Part shown: piece after piece, positions 54,477 through 64,000 of the stretch
Layout: every line of letters begins with the position of its first letter
How positions within the stretch are numbered: position 1 is the stretch's first letter
Origin: Alphaproteobacteria bacterium
GTDB lineage: Bacteria; Pseudomonadota; Alphaproteobacteria; Micropepsales; Micropepsaceae
Reading direction: 5' to 3'
DNA: 64,000 nt
NCBI GenBank assembly: GCA_016124635.1
Contig: WGNJ01000013.1
Location: 1-64,000, forward strand
Notes under the pieces: model-generated
Told to the model about the DNA's origin: nothing
The model's database searches: none
Seen by the model: only the letters and a program-made list of their open reading frames with translations
Made by a program: the position numbers and the translations under genes

Positions 54477-55316
54477 CTAGGATTGGGCGCCGCCGCAGCT
54501 CTTCGCATCGAGCGCGCTTTTGAATTGTTTCCCAAAACTGCGGCTCATCCGCAGGCGGGTGCCGTCTTCGAGATGGACGAGGGCGTCGCCGTTGCCCAAC
54601 GCATGTACATCGCGAACCCGGTCGATGGCGACGAGCGTGCGCCTGTGAATGCGCGCGAAGGCGCCGGGGTCGATCTGACTTTCGAAGCGGGTCAATGTCT
54701 CGCGTATCAAATGCGTGCCGGTTGTCGTGTGAAGGGCAAGATAGTTGCCTTGCGTCTCGACCCAGGCGACGTCACGCAGCGAAAGCATTCGCGCCGCGCC
54801 CGACGTTTTTACTTCGACGCGCTCAAGGAAGCTGACGGTGGGAGGGGATGGCGTCGTGCCCGGCTCTTTGTCGCGCGCGACCAACCATGGACGCTGCGCC
54901 AATCCCTCGAACGCCAAGATGCAACAAGCGAGCAACAGCCAATTGGCCTGCAGCTGCGTCGGCAGCGCGGTGAGAAACGGGCGCGTATCGCCAACGCCGA
55001 GAATTGGCGCAAGCGCGCAGGAGATTGCGATGAGTAGGAACGACAGCGCTGCGGCGCTGGCAACGTGGATCGCTATATACGCCGCCAATGGCGAGCCGCG
55101 CTCGAGTGGAAAGCGGCGCGCCAATGCCAGCGCGGGAGGCGCCGATAGCGCGCCAAGCCCTGCGGCGCCGCCAATCCGCAACATCTCGTTGCCGAGCGCA
55201 AATCCGTCTGCCGCCTTCAGGAGATTTCCGGGCTCGAGCGCGACGAGAAACGTGAGCCAATAGAGAAAGCCGAGCGCGACTTCCCGGCTGCGATCGCGAG
55301 CGATGGTTTTTGTCAT
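54477..55316 (-). CDS. Membrane-bound LytTR-family transcriptional regulator
   Basis: A 279-aa protein with three to four N-terminal membrane segments (ALGFLYWLTFLVALEPG, AAYIAIHVASAAALSFLLIAI, LQANWLLLACCILAFEGL). A LytTR DNA-binding domain follows (about 175-272: LRDVAWVETQGNYLALHTTTGTHLIRETL...FARIHRRTLVAIDRVRDV). This 'membrane LytTR' architecture lacks a receiver, so it probably senses a membrane signal directly. Divergent from the carboxylesterase gene across 190 bp. The ATG at 55316 is used. Confidence 0.9.
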   Translation of the reverse strand: MTKTIARDRSREVALGFLYWLTFLVALEPGNLLKAADGFALGNEMLRIGGAAGLGALSAPPALALARRFPLERGSPLAAYIAIHVASAAALSFLLIAISCALAPILGVGDTRPFLTALPTQLQANWLLLACCILAFEGLAQRPWLVARDKEPGTTPSPPTVSFLERVEVKTSGAARMLSLRDVAWVETQGNYLALHTTTGTHLIRETLTRFESQIDPGAFARIHRRTLVAIDRVRDVHALGNGDALVHLEDGTRLRMSRSFGKQFKSALDAKSCGGAQS

Positions 55317-55335
55317 GACGGCTGAATTGTGCGGC

Positions 55336-55366
55336 TGTCCCAGCGTACGTGTCCAGCCGCTTGTCC
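55336..55366. promoter_or_regulatory. TGTCC triple repeat between LytTR and carboxylesterase genes
   Basis: Three TGTCC half-sites lie at 55336, 55350 and 55362, with starts 14 and 12 bp apart, just upstream of the LytTR gene's start. Two inverse GGGAC sites lie at 55392 and 55409. Near-helical spacing fits a LytTR-type direct repeat operator, though the sequence differs from the known consensus. Confidence 0.4.
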
Positions 55367-55506
55367 CTTTGTGACGAGGCGACGCCGTTTTGGGACGAGA
55401 CGCTGGCCGGGACACTCCTAAAGCCTTTGCTCAAGCCCCACCTTCGGGCGTCGTTGCCGCGTCTCTCGGATCGACTTCGGCAATTCACATCAAGGAAGGT
55501 TGAACG

Positions 55507-57054
55507 ATGCGTGTTGCTCTCTGGTTGCTTTTCACCCTGTCGCTGACGGTCGTGACGGCTCGTGCCGAGCCGGTTGCCGTCGAGGGCGGCTTGATTGAAG
55601 GCGCGAACGACGGCGGGTTGACCGCCTACAAAGGTGTGCCGTTCGCCGCCCCGCCGGTCGGAGACTTGCGCTGGCGCGAGCCGCAGCCGGTTGTGCCTTG
55701 GTCTGGTGTTCGCCCTGCGAAGCAATTTGCGCCGGCCTGCATGCAGCGCGGAGTCTCCATGCCCGGCGAAGCGCCGCCGGCGATCAGCGAAGACTGTCTC
55801 TACGTCAACATCTGGGCGCCCGCTCACTCATCGGCCGCACGCCTTCCAGTGCTGGTGTGGATCTACGGTGGCGGCTTCAGCAACGGCTCCGCGTCCATGC
55901 CGCTCTATTGGGGGGACAAGCTCGCGCGCAAGGGCATCGTCGTCGTGACTGTCGCCTATCGCGTGGGCGCGTTTGGTTTCCTGGCCCATCCCGAGCTTAC
56001 GCACGAGTCGCCGCATGCGACGTCCGGAAACTACGGTCTCTTGGATCAGATCGCGGCGCTTCGCTGGGTGAAGAACAACATCGCGGCCGTGGGTGGCGAT
56101 CCCACGCGCGTCACCATCGCCGGACAGTCGGCCGGCTCGACTTCGGTTTGCATATTGGCGGCGTCGCCCCTCGCGCGCGGCTTGTTCGAAGGCGTCATTG
56201 GCGAGAGCGGCGGTTTCTTCGAACCGGTTCAGATTGCGCCAGGTTACATTCTGGCAAATGCGGAGCGTGAAGGTGCCGCCTTTGCGCAGTCGCTAGGCGC
56301 GAGTTCGATTGCGGCGCTGCGATCGCTGCCCGCGGCGAAGGTGCTCGAGGGCAAGATGCCGTCCGGCGCACATCCGGTGATCGACCCGTACGTGCTGCCC
56401 GCGACGCCCTACGATGCGTTTGCGACAGGAAGGCAGAGCGACGTCCCGACACTCATCGGCGCCAACGCCGAAGAGGCGCGTGCGTTCCTCGATGTCAGCA
56501 GTATTCACGCCGCGACCTACGGCGCCGATATCGAAAAGATGTTCGGCAAGCTGCCGCCCCAGCTTTACGAGCAATATCCGCACACAACAGATGCCGATGC
56601 GCGGCAGTCGCGGATCGAATTCGAGACCGATCTGCGCTTTCGTTGGAACATGTGGACGTGGGCGCGCCTGCAATCGGCGACCGGCAAGAGCAAGGTCTTC
56701 TTCTATAGTTTCGACCATGCGCCGCCGTTCCCCTCGAACTCGGTTCGCGCGGGATGGGGCGCAAGTCACTTTGCCGAACTTTGGTACGTCTTCGATCACC
56801 TCGATCAAGAGCCGTACCGTTGGACCCAAGCCGATCGCCGCCTGGCGGACGCGATGTCGTCCTACTGGGTGAACTTCGTGAGAACGGGCAATCCGAATGG
56901 AAACGGGCTAGCGCAATGGCCTGAGTTCAAGACAGAGGACGGCCCAGGCCTTGAGCTTGGTGACCAAATCGGCTCGGCCGCCGTCGCACGAACCGGCAAT
57001 CTCCGTGTCTTCAGCGCGATCTATGATCAACTGCGAGGCGCCTCACATCCTTGA
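55507..57054 (+). CDS. Exported type-B carboxylesterase
   Basis: A 515-aa secreted esterase with a signal peptide (VALWLLFTLSLTVVTARA). It has the oxyanion region VLVWIYGGGFSNGS, nucleophile box IAGQSAGST (S208), a Glu near GANAEEARAFL and a His in WGASHFAELWYVF, the catalytic triad of carboxylesterase/cholinesterase family enzymes. Possibly controlled by the divergent LytTR regulator. Substrate unknown. Confidence 0.93.
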   Translation: MRVALWLLFTLSLTVVTARAEPVAVEGGLIEGANDGGLTAYKGVPFAAPPVGDLRWREPQPVVPWSGVRPAKQFAPACMQRGVSMPGEAPPAISEDCLYVNIWAPAHSSAARLPVLVWIYGGGFSNGSASMPLYWGDKLARKGIVVVTVAYRVGAFGFLAHPELTHESPHATSGNYGLLDQIAALRWVKNNIAAVGGDPTRVTIAGQSAGSTSVCILAASPLARGLFEGVIGESGGFFEPVQIAPGYILANAEREGAAFAQSLGASSIAALRSLPAAKVLEGKMPSGAHPVIDPYVLPATPYDAFATGRQSDVPTLIGANAEEARAFLDVSSIHAATYGADIEKMFGKLPPQLYEQYPHTTDADARQSRIEFETDLRFRWNMWTWARLQSATGKSKVFFYSFDHAPPFPSNSVRAGWGASHFAELWYVFDHLDQEPYRWTQADRRLADAMSSYWVNFVRTGNPNGNGLAQWPEFKTEDGPGLELGDQIGSAAVARTGNLRVFSAIYDQLRGASHP

Positions 57055-57072
57055 AATGAGCTAGGATGATGC

Positions 57073-57561
57073 ATGCCGAGCGAAGTCGTTGGCACCGGTG
57101 CGCTTTGGGTCGGATTGGTGATCGCCACGATCACCGCCCTGGCACAACGTCCGCCCGCCGCAACGTTAAGGGCCGCGGCTATGCCCGCGGCCATCACCTT
57201 GCTCGTTCAAGCAGCGCACTTTGGCGAGGAGTACGCGACTGAGTTCTACCGATTGTTTCCGGAACGCCTCGGCCTCGCATCTTGGTCGGCACAGTTCTTC
57301 GTGATCTTCAATCTGATCTGGTTGTCGCTTTGGCTGGGCGCAATTGCCGCCGCCTACGTGGGGCGCGCGCGGCTCTACTCGGCAATTGTTTTGTGGTTTC
57401 TCGCGATCGCAGCAATCGGCAACGGCATTGCGCATCCTCTCTTTGCTATCAGCGCTCGCGGATACTTTCCTGGACTGATCACGGCGCCGCTCCTCGGTAT
57501 CGCCGGTCTCTTCTTGGCGCGTAGCTTGCTCTCGCCGCGACTGCGTTCGCCTGTGCGTTAG
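57073..57561 (+). CDS. HXXEE-domain membrane protein
   Basis: A 162-aa protein with about five hydrophobic segments and the HXXEE family motif AAHFGEEYATEFY (about residue 48), plus a second conserved His in GNGIAHPLFAI. The HXXEE motif (PF13787) is a putative metal-binding site with unknown function. It lies 18 bp after the carboxylesterase gene and may be co-transcribed with it. Confidence 0.85.
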   Translation: MPSEVVGTGALWVGLVIATITALAQRPPAATLRAAAMPAAITLLVQAAHFGEEYATEFYRLFPERLGLASWSAQFFVIFNLIWLSLWLGAIAAAYVGRARLYSAIVLWFLAIAAIGNGIAHPLFAISARGYFPGLITAPLLGIAGLFLARSLLSPRLRSPVR

Positions 57562-57639
57562 AGCCGCTGCGCCCGGCCTGGACAATTCAGCACAATCGGG
57601 TGATTGCTCAGTCAGCGGATTCTTCGGGGAGGTTGAGCC

Positions 57640-59274
57640 GTGACACCCGTACGCTGGCTCTTATTGCAAGTCGTGGTCGTGATTGCTGTTGCGGCCGGCG
57701 CGATGATGTGGGCGAGCGCGTTGATGGGTTCGTTCGACACCTATCGCTCGCCGTTTCACGGCCATTCCGTCGCGCCCGGCGATCCGATCGACACGCCGCT
57801 CACGCACCATCTCGTCTTCGTCTATGTCGATGGATTGCGGATCGATACGGCGGCCAATGCACAGGTGATGCCCTATCTGAACGAGCTGAGGGCGAACGCG
57901 GCATCCGCGATCTCGCGAAGCCGCCAACCCTCCTACTCGATACCGGGCTACACGACGATGATGAGCGGCGCTTGGCCCGAGTTCAACGACGGCCCGCTTC
58001 TCAATCCCGACGCGGAGCACGCCGTCACGTGGCCTCAAGACAATCTCTTTCGCGCGGCCAAGCGGGCAGGGCTCAAGATCGGTCTCGCCGATCACTACTC
58101 GTCCGAAAAGATCATTCCTCAGGACACGCTTGCCGATCATGTCTACGTTCACGGCGAGGCCGACGCCGACGATCGCGCCGTGACCGAAGCAGCCGTTCGG
58201 TGGCTCAAAGACGGCTCGTATCCGTTCATCGTCGTGCACTACGATCAGGTCGACGACACGGGGCATCGCTTCGGCCCGCGTTCGCCCAAGTGGAACGAGG
58301 CTGCGCACAATGTCGACGTGCTGTTGCGCGAACTCGGCGGCGCGCTCAATTTGAGCCGCGACACCATATTCATCACGTCCGATCACGGGCACATCGATCA
58401 GGGCGGCCACGGCGGCCACGAGCAGATCGTGCGCCGCGAACCATGGGTTCTCGCGGGCGCAGGCGTGAAGCCGGGCCGATATCCGGACACGCGCATGATC
58501 GACATTGCCCCGACGATGGCGGCGCTGTTAGGCGCCGGCATTCCCGCGCTGTCGCAAGGTCGAGTGCGCTTCGACATGCTCCAGACGACTGCGGAACAGA
58601 AGGCAGCGATCGACGCAGCCTACGCGAAGCAACAAACCGCATGGCTTGCGGCCTACAATGGCGCGACCGGTGAAGCGATCGCGATGCCCGCGAGCGGCCC
58701 GGACGCAATTCAGGCGACGGTCAACAAAGCGCGTGCAGAGAGAGCCGCAAGCGAGCGCATATCGCGCATTGTGATCGCATTGATTCCCCTCGTGATCATT
58801 CTGATCGCAGCCTGGTTTGCACGCGGCACGCTACTGTTGTGGCAAGTACTCGGCGCACTCGTCTACTTCGCACTGTTCCATGCCGCCTACTATTTGATCG
58901 AGGAGCGAACCTATTCGCTGAGCTCGGTGCTGAGCGCCGCCGACATCCTGAAAGTCGGAATCGGCACGGCGGCAATCGCCTTTGCGATCGCCGGTGCTTT
59001 CATTGCGTGGCAGAGCGGCTGGCTGAAGCGTGGTCCCGTCGAAGCGGCAAGCGCGGCGATGGGGCTGGCGCTGACCACGATCGCGCTCGCAGCGATCCCG
59101 GCGCTCGTTGGTTATGCGATCAACGGCCCGACCATCACCTGGACGATGCCCGACTTCGCGCTGCTGTTCTTCACGTTCCTGACGCTTTTGCAGATCGCGG
59201 GCATCGCTGTCGCTTCCAGCGTGATCGCTACGATCTCGGCGCTCGCCGCCTGGCGCATGGCGCCCAAAGCCTAG
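57640..59274 (+). CDS. Membrane alkaline-phosphatase-superfamily phosphodiesterase/transferase
   Basis: A 544-aa protein. After an N-terminal signal anchor (LLLQVVVVIAVAAGAMMWASA) comes a type-I phosphodiesterase/AP-superfamily catalytic domain (about 55-310) with metal motifs VYVDGLRID (D64), PSYSIPGYTTMMSG, HYDQVDDTGHRFG and FITSDHGHIDQGG. Five or six membrane helices follow (about 375-540). Domain order is like PIG-N/PIG-O-type phosphoethanolamine enzymes, but the length is shorter. A GTG start with GGGGAGG is used. It ends 4 bp into the convergent tldD. Substrate unknown. Confidence 0.87.
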   Translation: MTPVRWLLLQVVVVIAVAAGAMMWASALMGSFDTYRSPFHGHSVAPGDPIDTPLTHHLVFVYVDGLRIDTAANAQVMPYLNELRANAASAISRSRQPSYSIPGYTTMMSGAWPEFNDGPLLNPDAEHAVTWPQDNLFRAAKRAGLKIGLADHYSSEKIIPQDTLADHVYVHGEADADDRAVTEAAVRWLKDGSYPFIVVHYDQVDDTGHRFGPRSPKWNEAAHNVDVLLRELGGALNLSRDTIFITSDHGHIDQGGHGGHEQIVRREPWVLAGAGVKPGRYPDTRMIDIAPTMAALLGAGIPALSQGRVRFDMLQTTAEQKAAIDAAYAKQQTAWLAAYNGATGEAIAMPASGPDAIQATVNKARAERAASERISRIVIALIPLVIILIAAWFARGTLLLWQVLGALVYFALFHAAYYLIEERTYSLSSVLSAADILKVGIGTAAIAFAIAGAFIAWQSGWLKRGPVEAASAAMGLALTTIALAAIPALVGYAINGPTITWTMPDFALLFFTFLTLLQIAGIAVASSVIATISALAAWRMAPKA

Positions 59275-60701
59275 GCCGCAGCGGCGGTGCCGCCGACCGT
59301 GAGGCCTTCGATCAACAATGTCGGTTGACCGACGCCGACCGGCACGCCTTGACCTTGCTTGCCGCAGGTGCCGATGCCGGCGTCGAGCTTCAGATCGTTG
59401 CCGATCATCTTCACTTGCGTGAGCGCGCTCGGTCCGTTGCCGATCAACGTAGCGCCTTTGACCGATGCGCCGACTTTGCCGTCTTCGATGCGATAAGCTT
59501 CGGTGCACGAGAACACGAACTTGCCGCTCGTGATGTCGACCTGGCCGCCGCCGAAGTTCACGGCATAGATACCGTTCTTCACGCTCGCCAAGATCTCGGC
59601 CGGGTCGCTGTTGCCCGCCATCATGTACGTGTTGGTCATGCGCGGCAGGATCGGCGAGGCGTGAGACTGCCGCCGTCCGTTGCCCGTCGGCGCCATGCCC
59701 ATGAGCCGCGCGTTCTGACGATCCTGCATGTAGCCTTTGAGGATGCCGTCCTCGATCAACACGGTGCGCGACGTCGGCGTGCCTTCGTCGTCGACCGAGA
59801 GCGAGCCGCGCCGTGACTCGATCGTGCCGTCGTCGACGACGGTGACGCCAGGCGATGCGACGCGCTGACCGAGCAAGCCCGAAAACGCGCTCGTCTTCTT
59901 GCGATTGAAATCGCCTTCCAGCCCGTGGCCGATGGCTTCGTGCAGAAGAATGCCAGGCCAGCCAGGCCCGAGCACAACCGGCATCACCCCCGCCGGAGCG
60001 GGCACGGAGCCTAGATTGACCAGAGCCTGCCGCAACGCCTCGTCGACGGCGGCGCGCCAGGTCTCGGGCCTCATATAGAAGTCGTACGACGTGCGTCCGC
60101 CTGCACCGTAGGAGCCCGCCTCCTGCCGGTCGCCGTCGCCGACCACGATCGAGACGTTGAGCCTCACCAGCGGGCGGACGTCGCGTACCGAATGTCCGTC
60201 GGGGCGGAGAATCTCCACGGCCTGCCATTCGCCGGCGAGCGAGCACGACACCTGCCGCACCTTCGGGTCGCGTGAGCGGGCGTAGGCGTCAATGTCGGCC
60301 AAAAGCTTCACCTTCGCATCGAAGGGGATGCCGTCGATTGGATTGGCATCGGTGTAGAGCTTGACGTTGGTGCCGCGTGGGCCGGCAGCCCACTCGCCGC
60401 TGTGCCCGGTCTTGACCGCCTGGATTGCCGAAGCGGCTCGCTTGATCGCGTCCTCCGACAATTCACTCGCATGTGCATAGCCGGTGGCCTCGCCGGCCAC
60501 GGCGCGCAGGCCAAAACCTTGCGTCGTATCAAAGGACGCAGCCTTCATCCGGCCGTCGTCGAAGGCAAACGTCTCGCTGAGTCGATATTCCAAGAACAGC
60601 TCGCCGTCGTCGGCACCTTTGAGCGCGTCGGCCGCGAGACGCTCCACGCGTGCGCGATCAAGCCCGGTTTGCGAGAAAAACAGATCGCCGCTGCTGCTCA
60701 T
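59271..60701 (-). CDS. tldD: Metallopeptidase TldD
   Basis: The catalytic half of the TldD/TldE protease. The 476-aa protein has the zinc motif H254-E-A-I-G-H259 followed by GLEGDFNRKKTSAF. The C-terminal pocket region carries the conserved GTCGKQGQGVPVGVGQPTLLI; the Cys there is the usual third-ligand region of this family. The ATG at 60701 was chosen. It lies divergent from coxB, an arrangement known in Hyphomicrobiales. Its partner PmbA is at 32094. Confidence 0.96.
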   Translation of the reverse strand: MSSSGDLFFSQTGLDRARVERLAADALKGADDGELFLEYRLSETFAFDDGRMKAASFDTTQGFGLRAVAGEATGYAHASELSEDAIKRAASAIQAVKTGHSGEWAAGPRGTNVKLYTDANPIDGIPFDAKVKLLADIDAYARSRDPKVRQVSCSLAGEWQAVEILRPDGHSVRDVRPLVRLNVSIVVGDGDRQEAGSYGAGGRTSYDFYMRPETWRAAVDEALRQALVNLGSVPAPAGVMPVVLGPGWPGILLHEAIGHGLEGDFNRKKTSAFSGLLGQRVASPGVTVVDDGTIESRRGSLSVDDEGTPTSRTVLIEDGILKGYMQDRQNARLMGMAPTGNGRRQSHASPILPRMTNTYMMAGNSDPAEILASVKNGIYAVNFGGGQVDITSGKFVFSCTEAYRIEDGKVGASVKGATLIGNGPSALTQVKMIGNDLKLDAGIGTCGKQGQGVPVGVGQPTLLIEGLTVGGTAAAA

Positions 60702-60937
60702 TGATGTTGTCCTCGCGTGGGGGGTAACGCGCCGATGCAAATGTGGATGAGTGAAGGTAAGACGCTTCGTCGCGCGGTCAATCCACCTTCACCTCACGGT
60801 TGTGGCATATGGTCGCAATGACGTATGCGAGGCTCAACGGTAAACCGCGCGTGACTGAGTTTACCGCTGCTTTTGCTCTTCGGCATCGAGCCGTTGCGCG
60901 CATCTCGAGCTAGCTGGTTCAACGGGGCTGAACGCGC

Positions 60938-61942
60938 ATGAGCGCATCCATGAAGCGTGCATTGATGTTTATCGCGGTGCTGTTGGCAGCGTGGATCGCG
61001 CCGGCACTTGCTGCGGACGATCCGACGACAGCACCTGTACAGCCCACTTCGACGACCGAGTCGGCGCCCGCAGCTTCGTCGCCGGCCGATTCTGCGACAC
61101 CGCCCGCAACTGCCTCAGCGGAGTCTGTGCCGCCCGCCGCGCCCAACACGGACCCGGACACGATCGGCCGCGCGGTCGACGAAGAGATAGGATTTCAACC
61201 CGCCGCCACCGATCACGCGGAAACCATCCACGGTTTTCACAATCTCCTTCTCGTGATCATCACCGGCGTTGCCGCATTCGTGACGGTTCTGCTGCTTTGG
61301 GTGATGGTTCGCTACAACGCGCGCGTCAATCCAAAGCCATCGACCTTCTCGCACAACACGCTGATCGAGGTGATCTGGACGATCGTTCCCGTCGTGATCC
61401 TCGTCGTCATCTTCATTCCGTCGATGAACGTGCTTTATGAGGGCGACGTTGTGCCCAAGGCCGACTTGACCATTAAGGCAATTGGCCACCAGTGGAACTG
61501 GTCGTACGAGTATCCGGACAACGGCAATTTCAGTTTCCTGTCCGAGATGCTGAGCGACGACAAGGCGAAAGCAGCAGGTGAGCCTCGCTTGCTCGGTGCG
61601 ACCACGCACGTGGTCGTTCCCGTCGGCAAGGTCGTCCGCGTAATCGTGACCTCGCAAGACGTCATCCATTCTTGGGCGGTTCCGGCCTTTGGCGTGAAGA
61701 TGGACGCGGTTCCAGGTCGCTTGAACGAAACGTGGTTCAAGGCGAACCGCGAAGGCATCTTCTATGGTCAATGCTCGGAGCTTTGCGGCGTCAACCACGC
61801 CTTTATGCCGATCGAAGTCGAAGTCGTAAGCCAGGATCGCTTCGAGCAATGGCTCGCCGAGACCAAGACTAAACCTGACACCTATCAGTACAGCGAAACC
61901 GAAGTTGCGCCGGCCGCGTCCGTCGCTTCCGCTCAGCACTAA
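60938..61942 (+). CDS. ctaC: Cytochrome c oxidase subunit II (CoxB/CtaC)
   Basis: A 334-aa subunit of aa3-type oxidase. The N-terminal signal (ALMFIAVLLAAWIAPALAA) is followed by a Pro/Thr/Ala-rich linker and two membrane helices (about 105-175). A CuA domain follows, with H in DVIHSWAVPAFGVKMDA and GQCSELCGVNHAFM holding C, C, H and M ligands and the conserved Glu. It receives electrons from cytochrome c. Confidence 0.97.
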   Translation: MSASMKRALMFIAVLLAAWIAPALAADDPTTAPVQPTSTTESAPAASSPADSATPPATASAESVPPAAPNTDPDTIGRAVDEEIGFQPAATDHAETIHGFHNLLLVIITGVAAFVTVLLLWVMVRYNARVNPKPSTFSHNTLIEVIWTIVPVVILVVIFIPSMNVLYEGDVVPKADLTIKAIGHQWNWSYEYPDNGNFSFLSEMLSDDKAKAAGEPRLLGATTHVVVPVGKVVRVIVTSQDVIHSWAVPAFGVKMDAVPGRLNETWFKANREGIFYGQCSELCGVNHAFMPIEVEVVSQDRFEQWLAETKTKPDTYQYSETEVAPAASVASAQH

Positions 61943-63571
<1,629 letters not shown>

Positions 63572-63573
63572 TC

Positions 63574-64000
63574 TTGGGTTCGATCACGACCAACAACGTA
63601 AGTTCAGCCGGCTCGCTTGCTGGGCCGGCCGACTACATCGCGCTGCTGAAGCCGAGGGTGATGTCGTTGGTCGTGTTCACCGCGCTTGCGACGATCGTTG
63701 TCGCGCCGGGTGGGATGCACCCCGTGTTCGCGTTCGCCGCGATCCTCTGCATTGCGATCGGAGCAGGAGCCGCAGGCGCGCTGAACCAGTGGTACGACGC
63801 CGACATCGATGCGGTTATGAAGCGCACGAGCACGCGTCCCGTGCCGTCGGGCCGCGTCACGCCGCAGGAAGCACTCGAGTTCGGCGCGGTACTAGCTTTC
63901 GGTTCGGTCTTTTGCATGGCCTTCCTCGTCAGCTACCTGGCGGCCGCGTTACTCGCGTTCACGATCGGCTTCTATCTTTTCGTCTACACGATGTGGCTGA
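63574..64000 (+). CDS. ctaB: Protoheme IX farnesyltransferase CtaB (3' end beyond the window)
   Basis: Converts heme b to heme o for the oxidase encoded just upstream. The frame opens at a TTG (63574), 2 bp after coxA, and runs off the right edge. The translation contains [19 protein letters not shown] and the UbiA-family Asp-rich motif [19 protein letters not shown], with [12 protein letters not shown] after it, typical of CtaB/CyoE. Several membrane helices are visible. About 142 residues are present, so roughly half the protein. Confidence 0.92.
   Translation, partial: MGSITTNNVSSAGSLAGPADYIALLKPRVMSLVVFTALATIVVAPGGMHPVFAFAAILCIAIGAGAAGALNQWYDADIDAVMKRTSTRPVPSGRVTPQEALEFGAVLAFGSVFCMAFLVSYLAAALLAFTIGFYLFVYTMWL

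Noticed and set aside
58831-60246. 471-aa frame overlapping tldD and the phosphodiesterase gene
   Set aside because: Arg-rich, no motif, spans two convergent real genes.

Overview
The window is a GC-rich, densely coded chromosomal segment of an alphaproteobacterium, most likely of the order Hyphomicrobiales (Rhizobiales). The gene neighbourhoods point there: rluB-rsmD-tadA; xseA-DUF2093; pmbA-cysQ-DUF4170-msbA-DUF374-waaA-lpxK; ubiA-rsmE-gshA; and tldD beside coxB-coxA-ctaB. The lipid A/Kdo genes show a Gram-negative envelope, and the cytochrome aa3-type oxidase genes show aerobic respiration. I saw no rRNA or tRNA gene, CRISPR array or transposase. Genus is not assigned.

Layout. 1-3619: RNA-modification and helicase genes (rhlE fragment, rsmD, rluB, ABM-like protein, tadA). 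3616-4210: a gene-free stretch with two diverged copies of a roughly 215-bp nested palindromic repeat. 4269-5762: an exported serine beta-lactamase-like hydrolase. 5959-11965: an accessory island. It holds a tightly coupled three-gene cassette (ComEC-like metallo-beta-lactamase hydrolase, small beta-rich protein, unrecognised 262-aa protein), a RepA-like hexameric helicase pair with repeats upstream, a NADAR protein and a lone terminase-small-subunit-like gene. 12211-17395: an acyl-CoA dehydrogenase, a PAS histidine kinase and two tandem APH-type kinases, a gene set resembling ACAD10/11-type hydroxyacyl-CoA catabolism. 17529-22554: DUF1877, purD, xseA, DUF2093, an M23 peptidase and an EF-hand lipoprotein.

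22568-33443 (minus strand): the lipid A/Kdo block, in transcription order pmbA, cysQ, DUF4170, [class II-like phaC, phaZ], msbA, DUF374 acyltransferase, waaA, lpxK, lauroyl acyltransferase. The PHA genes sit inside an otherwise familiar gene order. 33670-43681: DUF4337, ubiD, citrate synthase facing an HTH-citrate synthase fusion across a perfect 16-bp palindrome, a methyltransferase, fatty-acid desaturase, MAPEG, ubiA, rsmE and gshA. 43797-54410: membrane and secreted proteins (including a four-module CVNH plus beta-gamma-crystallin protein), a Rieske oxygenase, an AAA ATPase, an outer-membrane barrel, an ABC exporter, a second MAPEG, a 2H phosphoesterase, an SPFH protein and a lone receiver. 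54477-64000: a membrane LytTR regulator, carboxylesterase, HXXEE protein, alkaline-phosphatase-family membrane enzyme, tldD, then coxB-coxA-ctaB running off the right end.

The best candidate for an undescribed system is the 5959-8458 cassette. Its three genes are joined by two 4-nt stop/start overlaps, it looks AT-richer than its surroundings, and it adjoins phage-type genes. A defence or conflict role is inference only.
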